Part shown: in pieces, positions 37,036-49,209 of the stretch
Layout: each line of letters starts with the position of its first letter
How positions within the stretch are numbered: the stretch's first letter is position 1
Assembly (NCBI RefSeq): GCF_954871325.1
Contig: NC_088775.1
Location: 73,075,561 to 73,139,560 of the forward strand
Length of the DNA stretch: 64,000 nucleotides
Direction: 5' to 3'
From: Gordionus sp. m RMFG-2023
Taxonomy: Eukaryota; Nematomorpha; Gordioida; Chordodea; Parachordodidae
The notes under the pieces: generated by a model
Told to the model about the DNA's origin: nothing
Database searches by the model: none
What the model saw: the letters and a program-made list of their open reading frames with translations, nothing else
Position numbers and translations under genes: made by a program

Positions 37036-37478
37036 ACAACATATTACATTTATCATATTTATATATTTAGTAATAGGCCTTATACAAAACTAAGTATAAA
37101 TGTCCCCATTTATAAATTTTATAGGAAAGGATGCACACACTTTTAAATACAAGTATATGCCGAATAATAATAAAAATATAGACCATCTTCCTCGCTGTTT
37201 AGCTATTATTCTTTTCTTTTTCTTAATACAATTAATGCACAACCGTCATAAACATTTTTTGAAAAATTAACAAGATTAAAGAATGGAGTATATTTATAAA
37301 GGTAATTTGTTAAATTCTTGAATTTGAACCTAATTTTACTTATTTTTTTTATTTTTATAATCTACATTCTGGAAAAAATATATATAACTTGATATTATTG
37401 ATTTATATTTTTAATAGTATTTCATTGTTTTTACTTTACACAATTGTTTACACCACCATATTTGTTATACTATTACAA

Positions 37479-39272
37479 CAGTGACGAAGCGTCCATAGAA
37501 GCAAGGGAAACATTGCTTCCCTTGAAATTTTTCTTACAAAATTCTTAAAAATAAACTTAATATAATCTTTATACTATGCTAAATAAACTAAACTGATCGT
37601 TAAAAAAATTAATATAATTTTTATAACGTTAAAAAGATTAATATAATTTTAATAACGTTAAAAAGATTAATATTATTTTTACTATATTAAGAAATACTAT
37701 TATTTTTACTACATTAAAAATTTACTATTATTTTTACTACGTTAAAAAAATATACAAGAGGGAAGCAAATTTAATATTGCTTATTTTTTTAATAAATAAA
37801 GAGAAAATCATGACATGGTATTGTGTAATTTTACCATTAAAAAATAAGCTTTGGTGAAGCAAATAAAAAAATGCTTATTTTTTTTTAAATAAATAAAAGA
37901 GAAAGAAATTTTTTTATATAATATTTTTTTCCTTACTTTTTTTAAATAAAAAATTTTTTCGTTTTTTAAAATCCATAATTAATGTTTAATAATTGTAATT
38001 TTATTATTAAAAATTTATTAACATTATCATTTAGCTCAAGAAATTTTGATGCGAAAAAATTGATTATTATAAAGGAAGACTAAAACCAATTTTACAAAAC
38101 TTAAAAAAGTAATCAAAACTTGCATCCGTAATTTTTCTATCTATAAATTTGAAAAATATGAATGGCTCACTGGATGTGAATTTTCTAATTCTCTGTATTG
38201 TTGGTCATGCCTATAATTCCCAAAGGAAAAATATGTTTGGAATGATAAAGGATTTTCAGATATGAGTAATTTTTCAAAGGCAGTTAAACGGCATGAAGGA
38301 TTCAATTATAAGCATTTGGGCAAAATCGGATTGAAAATATGATAGATTCGATGCGCAAAATATCAATTGAACAGCTTAATTCGAAAGTCAAATCAAATAG
38401 AGAAATATTGAAAATATTGATCAACTCTATACGTTTTCTTGGAATTCAGGAGCTCGCATTCCGTGGTGATGATGAATCTTCTAATTCAGTAAATAGAGGA
38501 AATTATATTGAATTAATTTATATGCTGGCGGGAGAAAATTTACTATTGAAATATCATTTAAAAAATAGTATAGTTTTTTATTGGGCTATCAAGCGATATT
38601 CAAAATGATTTAATAAATTCCATTTCATTTGTCTTACACCAAAAATTTTTAAATGAATTAGAAGAAACGGAATTTATATCAATAATATTAGATGAAACAA
38701 CAGATATCAATAATAAATCTCAACTGGCTGTAGTTTTTCGATATGTTTTAAATAACGGGACATTTATGAGACAAAATATTTATTAAATTTGACACTTATT
38801 CTCAATTTTTCGACTTACACAAGCTGGAAACTGAATTAAAGGTAGTGTTTCGGGACGATGAATTTAGAAAGAAAAAGAATGTTAATGAAATACTTGAATT
38901 TTTAATATGCACCGATTTGATTTTAAAGATTTTTTTAAATTATGCAAATTCATCTTAACTTTGACTTCAATAATAGCAAGTGCAGAACGGAGTTTTTCAT
39001 CTTTAAAAAGAATCAATCAATTGCAGAAAACAGGATGAGCTAAAATCGATTTTCGAATCTATCTTTGATGTCGATTGAAAAAAATTATTAAAAAATTTAA
39101 AATCTAGCGTTAACTTTTATAATGCAGTACTTGATCATTTTACTCAAAAACAAAGACGAATACCATTAATTTATAAATCTTAATGTTTTTATGGTTTGAG
39201 TTTGACTAAAATATAAAAATAAAATTTATTTTTGATTGCTTCCCTAGTAGTAAACTTGAAGCTTCGTCACTC
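37479..39272 (+). mobile_element. hAT transposon, 1794 bp, with 8-bp target duplication
   Basis: Left end CAGTGACGAAGC, right end GCTTCGTCACTC (first base mismatched). The flanks TATTACAA at 37471-37478 and 39273-39280 are a perfect 8-bp duplication. Near the ends, gaagcaagggaa and ttgcttccct boxes mirror each other. A decayed ZMYM1-like hAT transposase fills the right half. The left half holds AT-rich tandem pieces (about 37590-37740). Confidence 0.9.
38120..39180 (+). pseudogene. hAT transposase (TTF/ZMYM1-like, DUF4371 type), decayed
   Basis: Recognisable blocks in order: TTF-type zinc-finger tail (WLTGCEFSNSLYCWSC, then NFSKAVKRHEGF); the longest open part at 38339-38608 with FLGIQELAFRGDDESSN and NRGNYIEL, the DUF4371 start; FISIILDETTDINNKSQLAV at 38675-38730, containing the first catalytic Asp region; and the C-terminal dimerisation motif ASAERSFSSLKRINQ at 38977-39020. 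Roughly half of the usual ~700-800 residues is missing between the DETTD block and the C-terminus. Several stops and frameshifts are present. It is inactive. Confidence 0.85.
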
Positions 39273-39403
39273 TATTACAATATATACCTTATAAATGGAT
39301 ACTCATTTTCTACGAAAATTAATTTATACTTTTTACAGATATATATATATATAATTGTATAATTTTATAAGAAATTGTAATAAATTTGTATTTATTATTT
39401 AAA

Positions 39404-41636
39404 TGTAATAAATGTTATTTATTATATATTTATAAAAAAGAATAGAACATTCTAAATTAATTAAAAATATGATGTGATAATTTTAAAAATAATAAAACGA
39501 TATAATTTAACCATGATAATTTTCTAAATAGCTAATTATTAGTTGTTTTATTAAAATAATGACAGGTGACGATTCTTTTAATGGAGAAAATAATTCTTAA
39601 ATAGAGAAAATAGAAAATAATTCCTTAAATGTAGATTCAGAAAATTTGGCTGATAAAAGAAAATAGGCGGACTTATCTACGATTAAATTTTGATAAATTC
39701 GATGGCGAAAGTTCGATTTATAGATATTTTTCCCAAAGGGAAGCCAGTTTTCTGTTAAAAAACGTTGGCCCTATTGAATGTTAATATAAAAAAATATTTT
39801 TAACAATTTTTGGTAATAATATTAGTTGGGTTCTTGTTATCTTGTTCGATTAAAACTTTATTTTTTAAGGAAATTAAGTCAATATGTTTTTAATTATTTA
39901 AACCGACGTCAACAACATTTACTTTTTGATTTCTTTAGACTACGGAAAACAACTGAAACCATAATGAGTTTGCAAATAAAATTAGAACAAGTAAGCGTTG
40001 TCAATATCTTAATGATATTGGCGAGCTTTTACGTGATCAGTTTATGGTTGGCATGGAAATGCGGGGATTGGAAAGAGATCTTAAGGCTCTATATCCAGAT
40101 GGTTTTGATAGAGATAATAATGCATAGACTTTTTAATTTATTCTTGATCTGACAATCGTTCTGAGCGAGCAGACAAAGAAATGAATAATAATATGCCGGT
40201 TGTTAATAAGATAAATGATAATAACAAAAGAAATGATAATAATTATTATTATGAACATCTATTTAAAATGAATACATTTGATAAAGGCTGTAATAAAGCC
40301 AAATATAATAATACATTGGATAAAGAAAACAATAAATACAAATATAATAAAATCCTAGATAAAGATTATAATAAACTTAAATATTATAAATGTGGGTTTA
40401 TTCATAACCGAGAAGAGAAATGTCCAGCTAAAAATGCGGCATGTAACAAATGTAAAAGAATTGGTCATTTTGCAGTTTGTTGAAAATCAGAGAATTTAAA
40501 TTATATAAGAGTGTCATCAAGAGATTCTATTCTTTTATATATGGAAGATTCAACAAAATTGAAAAAATCGATCAAAACTAACTGCAGAGATAAATGGGTT
40601 AGATATTGATTTGATTTTGATACTGGTGCATAAGCATCATTGATCGGAATTGATATATGTACAAGTATTGGACGGCCAAAAATTAAAACCATTCCATTGA
40701 CTGCATATGGTGATCATCTAAGGGCAAGACCAACCAAAGTTAATGCTAGAATTGGATCACGGACAAGGACCCTGCCGTGATAATAATGAACACAACTGGA
40801 ATGCCTCTTTTCGGATTATATAGCATTCAATTTAGGAATGCTTCGTCAAGTTATGATTAAACAAGTGCGCAATTCGGTCAACACTATCGACAAAGAAAAA
40901 TGTTTCATAACATTAGATTCTAGAATTCTAGATTTGGTTAATAAATTAATAAACATCAATAAATTTTTGATGATAAGATGGAACATATACCTGATTTTGC
41001 GGTACGAATACATTAAAAGATACAGCTATTCCAAGATCGTTTCCAGCACGTAGGATACCATTTCTAATTCGCAAAGCAATAGAAATGTAATTAGATCGAT
41101 TAGTGGCTGCGGGAATTATCGAAAAGAATGACACGACTACAATTAGGGTACAATGATCAACGTCAACTGTAAACGTGTCGCAAGAGTAATGGCGATATTC
41201 GAATTTGCACTGATTTCAAAGTTACGCTTAATCCGTGTTTATTGTATGACCATCATCTTATTCCTACCTTAGAAGATTTATTAGAGAAAATTCAAGGTGG
41301 TAATAAATTTACAGTGTTTAATCTAAAAGATGCGTTTTACAGATGGAAATAAAATCGGAATCTCAGGAATTCCTAACGATAGTGATTCATAAGGGGTATT
41401 TACGTTACCGACGATCGCCTTTTATATTGGCAAGTCCACCTACTATATTCCAGAGATATATGAATGAGTTGATAAAAAATAAAATGACTGGTGTCTACTT
41501 GGATGACCTAATTATTTCTGGTCGAAACGATGAGAAACACATAAAATAGTCAATCGTGTTAGAAAGATTATAGACGGCTGGTCTTAGGGCGAAAATGACG
41601 AAAGTTAGATTTTCACAAAAATCGGCATCATTTTTA
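39404..41636 (+). mobile_element. Ty3/gypsy copy 3, left part (old fossil)
   Basis: 5' LTR of about 161 bp (39404-39564, TGTAATAAATG...ATGACA), related to but distinct from the copy-2 LTR. Then gag, CCHC region (near 40440), protease and the first half of reverse transcriptase, ending within RT at 41636. It is much more decayed than copies 1 and 2 (breaks too many to count by eye). The rest continues at 54634. Confidence 0.9.
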
Positions 41637-41821
41637 GGGAGATGATAGACTTACGCTAAATGGTGTATTAGCAAGAAATAAAAGCTATATTTTTTCTTAT
41701 TTATACGCATTTTCCGAATCGATAAAAAGTTACGAAGTTAAATAAACGAAGTTAATGACCAATATTTTTTGATGATGTTCGCAATAGTTCTTAGTTCTTA
41801 CCAAAGGTATATTGTTGATAT

Positions 41822-42465
41822 CAGAGTTGTTAAAGTATCTAGATAATATCTAGATATAAAAATGTAGTATCTGTATCTAGATAGATTTTTTAGAAAGGTA
41901 TCTGTATCTAGATATTTTTTAGAGGTATCTGTATCTGTTTTTAGATACTTTTTAAGATACATTTTATATACCCCTTTTTTTATTATAAATAAAAATATTT
42001 GACTGTAAAATTTATTTCATTTCATATGAGCTTATGAAATAAATAAATATATATATATTATATATTAATATTTATTAATACTATAATAAAGAATTATATA
42101 TACATAAAATATTAAAACTTATATATAAAAAATATATATAAATATTCATTAATTTAAATATTATGTCCGAGTTTATCAATAAACCATACAAATGGTAAAT
42201 TTTATTTTATAACTAAATTTTTAAGTTTATATATTTATTTAGATCTATATCGATGAAGAAGAGGAACCAACAAGAAGTTCTATTGCTTTACCATGACCTT
42301 TTCACAATATAATATTAATTTAGGTTTATGCAAACCTATAAGAGCATAATAAAAAATGTATCTGTATCTTGATAACTTTTTAGATGCTGTATCTGTATCT
42401 AGATAACTTTTGAGACTATGTATCTGTATCTAGATCCATTTAAAAAGTATCTTTTAACAACTCTG
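41822..42465. mobile_element. hAT MITE, 644 bp, with 8-bp target duplication
   Basis: Ends CAGAGTTGTTAAAGTATC and its mirror GATAC-TTTTAACAACTCTG. The perfect duplication GTTGATAT lies at 41814-41821 and 42466-42473. The arms consist of repeated gtatctgtatctagata boxes on both sides. No coding. Confidence 0.92.
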
Positions 42466-42473
42466 GTTGATAT

Positions 42474-43010
42474 AGACAAATTTATAACCTTTTAATTAGA
42501 TAATAAAAAAATCTTCTTTACACCTTTTGAAGGATCTTCAAGTGACCTAGTAGATGTAGACTTTGTACACTCAGACTCAAAGTTAAAAAATTATTATTAT
42601 TTACAGTTAATTGTAATTATTAAAAATCCTGATTAATTTACTTTTTTAAAATATTTAAAGCCATAGATGACACATTCATTAAAATCATTCAACATACATT
42701 TAAACATTTTTATAATCCAACTACCAATATTTAGAGAAAATATGCTTCTAAAATTTAGTGTCAGTAAAAAGGAAAGTCCCCCAAGATATTGGAAGGGTGC
42801 TAACTGTTCCATCACAGATGGAAACAATTCAACCACATGGGAATTGTTTTTACTGGTAATTTAAAAATCATAAAAAAATTTGCCTGATTATATAAGTTAA
42901 TATTTTATAAATCATAGTTGTATTATTTTATACAAATATTCATAGGATATGGTTTTGTTTCTTTCTTTACCTTAAATTTTAATGATTATATCCTATATTA
43001 ATTCAGAACA
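42474..43010. other. Interval with an unrecognised open stretch
   Basis: On the minus strand 42836-42633 is open and reads MVELFPSVMEQLAPFQYLGG, then LSFLLTLNF, ending FNECVIYGFKYFKK. The composition is protein-like but I recognise no family. It could be an exon of a lost gene. No splice frame could be fixed. Confidence 0.25.
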
Positions 43011-45702
43011 TGTTAAACATGGATAATTTTATTATACTGGTTGTTATATAGCGCAAATTTTTATATATCGCATTCATTTAATTAACACAATTAATATTAA
43101 CTTCACTCAATAGTTTTATTAAAATTGTTTAATAGATTTTTGTATATATAAAGAATAAATTTTTTGTATTTTTAGTTAAATATTTTTTAAAATATATTTG
43201 TTAAATAAAAGTTTTAAAATCACTTTCTTAATTTTGTTCTTCTCCCTGCCAACCTTAACATGGTGGCAGCGGAATTTATAATATTAAAATCTTTTAAATT
43301 TTTTTTTCTGCAATAAATAATTTAGATTATGACACTAGAATCGTCTAAATGATGATCAAATGGATAAATCAACAATGGCAGGAGAATTGAATTGTTAAAA
43401 TAGATATCAAACTAGACGAACTAATTAAAATTGGGCTATGATGACTTACAAAATATTCTAAATCCACAGACAATATGATTTTAGCTACTGGAACATAGAC
43501 AACTAGATAAAAAAAAGTTCTATTATATTCTAAAAACACGTAAGAAATGATTAATTTGAAAAAGTGAAAAATAATTAAAATTTTTAATTATAAAATCTCT
43601 AAAATATTGTAAAAAATTAACACATAAATATTATGATATTATCTTTTCCGGAGTATAGCGGCAACATGCAATTTTATATTGCTAAGGCTGAGAGTTTTTT
43701 TAAAGATAATAAGCTCAACAGTAGATGTGTGGCTATGCTATTAACTATTAATTTACCTGATAACATCTTTAATTTAGTTAGGGCCATATCGACAGATGAG
43801 GAGTTTGAATCTCCAAATGCTTGGCTGAAAAGGCTAAAATTATTTTATAAAAGTAATGATATAAATCTTATAAATAAAAATATTGATAAACATAAAATTA
43901 ATACTTATAAGTTAAAGGAAATTTTTGTCGACATAATAACATTTGAAATAATTTTAGTATCTAAAGATAAAAATGATGAAAATATAAATATACCCATAAG
44001 ATCACATGGTGAAATTTTAAAAGAGTATTATGACTGTAAAAATAATGATATAAATCTTAGTATTGAAAAAATTAGTGAAAATGAAATAGATGAAATTCCC
44101 ATACACAAAATTTAAAAAAAAAATAGAATCCAAATCATTAAAGCTTGACACTTACAAATATCAAAAAATCAAGAGAATAGACAATACAAATATACATTTA
44201 CCTTATATAATTAATGATAAAGTGGACGAATTTTCCAAATTTAAAATTTAAAAACAATGAAATCTAAATTATGTTTAAAGAACAAAACATGTGTAAAATG
44301 ACTACTTTAAAACATTATTTTTATTGAAGATAAAAGAAAACAGTAATTTTGAGTTATTATTTGCTTTAAGAAATAAGGGCACGAAGTTTAAATTTCTGAA
44401 GAGAGAGATGGATGTACAGACGTACATATCATCTTTTATTAAAAATACATATAATATTAAAAAAAATTTAAAACGCTGTATTAAAAAAATAAAATAATGC
44501 AAAGAACGAAGGAAAGGCTATACCTGCGAGTAAGTAAAAATATATTTTATTATTATTAACTAACTAACTTTTTCTCTTTATACACATGCTATATATATAC
44601 TATATAAAATTATAATATATGATTAAACAAAAAAACAAAAAGTAAGGTTAGGAAAAATAAAAAGTAATATAAGTTGAATTTGAATTCATAACAAAAAAAA
44701 TAAGAATACTATTTGAATAAATATAATGAATGAAGGTTATATAAATTTAAAACATATTACTATTCAATAACCAATATTTTAATTTATTAATTCCTATATT
44801 TAACAAATAAATATAAAATAATACATTATGAAATCTATTTATAAAACGCGAAATTGAGAAACGTAAAACGCTATTATCTAAAACGCAATATATATAAAAT
44901 AAATTAAAAATAAAACGCCACCAATCATTCATTTTATTTCGATTATTCAATATTTGATAAATTTATTCTGCTTCAATTATTCTTAATCAAATTCTATATT
45001 CTTTAAATTAATTCTATTTCGATTACTCGACGATTATTATTCTATTACGACGTTATTCAATAATACCTACATTCTAAAATCATTCAAAATCTTCGTATAT
45101 ATATTTAATAACAAACAATGATAATAATATTAAACCATTTTTCGAAGATTGGAGGGAGTAAGACAAGATAAGAAAATTTAAGAACAAAACCTTACTAAAT
45201 ATGACAATACCCAGATGATGCCATATATTGAGAGCAACAGACATTATGATAATAATTACAAACATCAGTTTAGACAAGCATGGCATATTTGAGCATATTA
45301 TGGCAACCAAAGATTTAACAACCAAAATAACTTCATTTTCCAAGACGAAACTATGACAGATTTTATGATCAAAATAGATGGGAAACTCCTTGAACACGAA
45401 AGATTTGCGTCTAAAGAGAACCTAGGCGGGGTTCCTTTAGAGGGTGGAATTATAAACATGGATAATTATTTTATTATACTGGTTGTTATATAGCGCAAAT
45501 TTTTATATGTCGCATTCATTTAATTAACACAATTAATATTAACTTCACTCAATAGTTTTATTTAAATTGTTTAATAGATTTTTGTATATATAAAGAATAA
45601 ATTTTTTGTATTTTTAGTTAAATATTTTTTAAAATATATTTATTAAATAAAAGTTTTAAAATCACTTTCTTAATTTTCTTCTTCTCCCTGCCAACCTTAA
45701 CA
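43011..45702 (+). mobile_element. Small LTR retroelement with 250-bp LTRs (fossil)
   Basis: LTRs at 43011-43260 (TGTTAAACATGG...AACCTTAACA) and 45451-45702 in direct orientation, about 95% alike by eye. The first is followed by TGGTGGCAGCGG, a primer-binding-site-like sequence, and the second is preceded by a purine-rich agagggtggaa. An open gag-like stretch lies at 43633-44115 (FPEYSGNMQFYIAKAESFFK). No reverse transcriptase or integrase is recognisable, so it is non-autonomous or broken. Family undetermined. No target duplication is visible at the outer ends. Confidence 0.78.
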
Positions 45703-47479
45703 TATCCCTCCGCTGCCTCATTGCAATTTTTAATACAATTAATATATCTTTTAACAAAGTTTAGTCCAAAGTTGTTTTTAAAATGCTCATTAGGTTTATA
45801 ATCGTTATAATTTCTTTTGTTATACTTATTTCTATTATTATCATAATAACCTATGTCACTAGTATTATAATTTTTTTTAGACTGAATTTTGTCAATATAA
45901 AATCTATGATGATCCGGGAATTGAATTAAATATGGCCTATCTACATAATATTTTTTAATTATAGCTAAGAATTTATCTTTAGGTAATTCAGTTAATTCCC
46001 ACATTTGGTCATAATCCCAGAAATCAAAAATACGAAAAAAATCAATAGGTAGGTCATCAAGAAATTTAACTCTTAATTCATTATTAAGTAAATATTTTCT
46101 AAGGTTATCTAAGTATTCATATATGTACATTATGACTGATTTATATTTAATTTATTAAGTTATTTTACACAACTCTTTAATAACTTCTTTTTTTTTTACG
46201 TGGATTAAGAATATTTTAAAAATCGTCATTGGTTTTACTCTATAGAATTCATAACCTATTGTCTAACTAACATATTGGTTCTTGTAAGTTCATATACCCA
46301 ATTTTAATAATCATTTCCATTTATAACAACTCCATTATCCATGATAGATTCGTCTAGTTTGATATTAAGTTTAGTAATTCTCCTTCCCAGTTGAATCATC
46401 CATTTAATCATCATTTGGTACATTTCAGTGTCATAATTTTGTGTGTGTCATTTATCGGCATATGCACAATATATATGAGATTTTTTTATATATCATTGTG
46501 AGTTATCGGTGATAACAGTGGTGAAAGATAACGGTGGAGATTTTAATTTACAATAATTTTATTCTAAAACTAAAATGATACTTTTAATTGTCTTCAAATT
46601 TATAAGTCTCTATTTTTTTTATCGCATTTAGTGTACTTATAAGAGTTTTTTTAATTTTATTATTTTCTTTAATAATTCATTGTTTTCTTTAATGTTTATT
46701 TGCTTAATTTCTATAATCACGAATATTTCAAATTTTATTATATAATTTATCTCTTTTAGTTTATAAGAATCTCTTTCATTTTGAATATTTGGTTCTAATA
46801 CAATTTTTTCAATTTTTGTTACTAAGATTTACAATTACAATGATAATTTCTTTTATTATAATGTGTTTCTTTTTCATATTTATTGTCTAATTTTCTATTT
46901 TCATGATAATTCTCATTATTAGATTTATTAAAATTTATTACGAACATTTTTCTTATCATGGGATTCACAGTTATGACCTCTAAAGTTATTAGTTTTATAA
47001 TTTCTGTAGTCTCTACAATTACAATTTTCATAATATCTATGTAAAAAAAAGAAAAAAGTTATTATAAAATTCCAATATAACTTAATAATAAATTTAATAT
47101 AAAATTTAAATATAAATCAGTCATAATTAACATATATGAATACTTAGATAACCTTAGAAAATATTTGAATTAACAGTTATATTTCTTGATGACCTACCCA
47201 TTGATATTTTTTGTATTTTTGATTTCATGTTAAAGTTGGCAGGGAGAAGAACAAAATTGAGAAAGTGATTTCAAGACTTTTACTTATTAAATATATTTTA
47301 AAAGATATTTAACTAAAAATACAAAAAATTTATTCTTTATATATACAAAAATCTATTAAACAATTTAAGTAAAACTATTGAGTGAAGTTAATATTAATTG
47401 TGTTAATTAAATGAATGCGATATATAAAATTTGCGCTATATAACAACCAGTATAATAAAATAATTATCCATGTTTAAAA
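45703..47479 (-). mobile_element. Inverted partner of the small LTR element, with third LTR (fossil)
   Basis: A third LTR copy lies at 47228-47479 in reverse orientation. Minus-strand retroelement sequence at about 46130-45703 (MYIYEYLDNLRKYLLNN onward, Asn/Lys/Tyr-rich) adjoins the second LTR. About 100 bp of the same coding sequence appears in plus orientation at 47130-47227 beside the third LTR, so the whole is an imperfect inverted structure. A Lys/Asn-rich stretch with scattered Cys/His lies at 47031-46822. It is broken. Confidence 0.7.
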
Positions 47480-48528
47480 GAACATTATTTTTTTTAAAGC
47501 ATAATTGATTTTTAGATAGTAACATTTAATTTTTTTAAAAAAATAATTAGATCTATAAGTATGGAGATTACAGGAAAACAAGACTCCTATGGTTTGACTA
47601 GATCACATATGGTCTTGCTGATGCTGCAAAAAAATATATTAGATTATGCTTAAGGTCTACATGTGAAGATGATGTGCAACAGTATATAATAGAAAAGGTA
47701 AATAAGAATGCTGAATGGGTAATGATGCAAAGTGTTGACACATTTCTCAATACCCCGATTATGGTGTATGCTAACTATGGAACTTCATTTTGCTGACAAA
47801 TGTATCCGCTATTTAAATATGATTATAGAAATATAAAAAACATTTATATTAACAATTCTCGATCCCATTGTTAATGTTATTGATTTTGAAGATTAATTAC
47901 AAATGTTGATAATTTTACTAAAAGTATTTTAGTTATTGTATTTGTCTAGTTTTTATGCATATTTCTTTTTATTTATCCTATTTTAAGCATATTATAAATA
48001 AATATATAGAATAAAGATATCTTTTTTAATCATACCATTTTTATATACATTCGATTACAACACCATATAATCACACCAATTATTATGTTTACTTTAGATT
48101 AATTTGTATTGCTTGTACAATTTTTCCCAAATTCTAAAAATAAATTTGGAAATTTTTTTAAAATCTGAATTAATCTTTTTTTTTAAATCATCAACTCAAA
48201 AATGACTATATTACAAATTTAGTATATAACATGAATATCATTTTTTAAATAAAAAAAATTGCCATCAAATAAGCTTTAATAAAATGTTAAAATTCATAAT
48301 GAATATTTTAATGGCAAAAATTTTGCCAAAATACATAATTTGACCAGTTTGAAGTAATTCTAGAAACTCTGAAGAACCATAAGAAAATCTCAAGAGTCTT
48401 TTAGAAATTGGTATAAATATTTTCCAAATGGTTATAAGTTTTTAAAATTATATTAATATAGGTAAATTAATTAAGAAGATTATGGGAGCTCATTAAGAGT
48501 AATTTATTTTTCTAAACTCTCTTTATTT
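47480..48528 (+). other. Interval with an unrecognised protein-like stretch at 47588-47794
   Basis: After a stop, the plus strand reads ITYGLADAAKKYIRLCLRS, TCEDDVQQYIIEKVNKN, then AEWVMMQSVDTFLNTPI and ends near 47794. The amino acid mix is unlike the repeats and resembles a globular host protein, but I cannot assign a family. It could be an orphan exon. The rest is AT-rich. Confidence 0.3.
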
Positions 48529-49020
48529 AAAAAAAATATCAAAAGATATAATTTATAAATTTCAACATAAATTCAATAAAAAAATTTATATAAAAAATGA
48601 GCAATTGTTTGTAGATTTAAAGCTTGATAGGGATTGTTGTGTGTCAATTTTATAGAATAAGTCATCACAAGATAAGAACTTTAATGTTTCCAAGTAACCT
48701 TTAAAATAAGACATAAAATATAATTTAAAATGTATTTCTTTATATTTATTATTTTCTCCATCATTCTAAATTTCAAAAAAAAATATCAAAAGATATAATT
48801 TATAAATTTCAACATAAATTATATAAAAATATTTATATAAAAAATGAGCAATTGTTTGTAGATTTGAATCTTGCTAGGGATTGTTGTGTGTCAATTTTAT
48901 AGAATAAGTCATCACAAGGTAAGAACCTTAATGTTTCCAAGTAACCTTTAAAATAAGACATACAATATAATTTAAAAGGTATTTCTTTATATTTATTATT
49001 TTCTCAATCATTCTAAATTT
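48529..49020. repeat. Two ~245-bp tandem copies
   Basis: The block starting aatatcaaaagatataattt and including gattgttgtgtgtcaatttt and ccaagtaacctttaaaataa is present at about 48529-48772 and 48776-49020, with few differences. No coding. Confidence 0.92.
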
Positions 49021-49209
49021 CCTAATTCATCGCCATCTTATTTTTATTTTTATCAAAAATAAACAACTATAATTACTTGGATTGACCAAAATTTAAAAAA
49101 ATGATATATAACATTACTGAAAAGATGGCAATAAATTCTGAGGTATTTAAATTTCGTTTACGATATTATTTATACATCCATTTTCTTGACCACTTCGTAA
49201 CTTTTTAGG

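Larger units (their letters stand above)
35331..37478. other. AT-rich interval with small repeats, no gene
   Basis: Besides the two repeats listed separately, an inverted pair (ttctaatttggcgattaatg near 36270 against cattcatt-aatcgccaatct near 36490-36515) suggests a ~270-bp MITE. A short palindrome aatgacatattatgtcatt lies near 36385. No coding or RNA gene supported. Confidence 0.4.

Noticed and set aside
39826-40152. 108-codon open frame left of gypsy copy 3 zinc-knuckle region
   Set aside because: Wrong-frame reading of decayed gag sequence.
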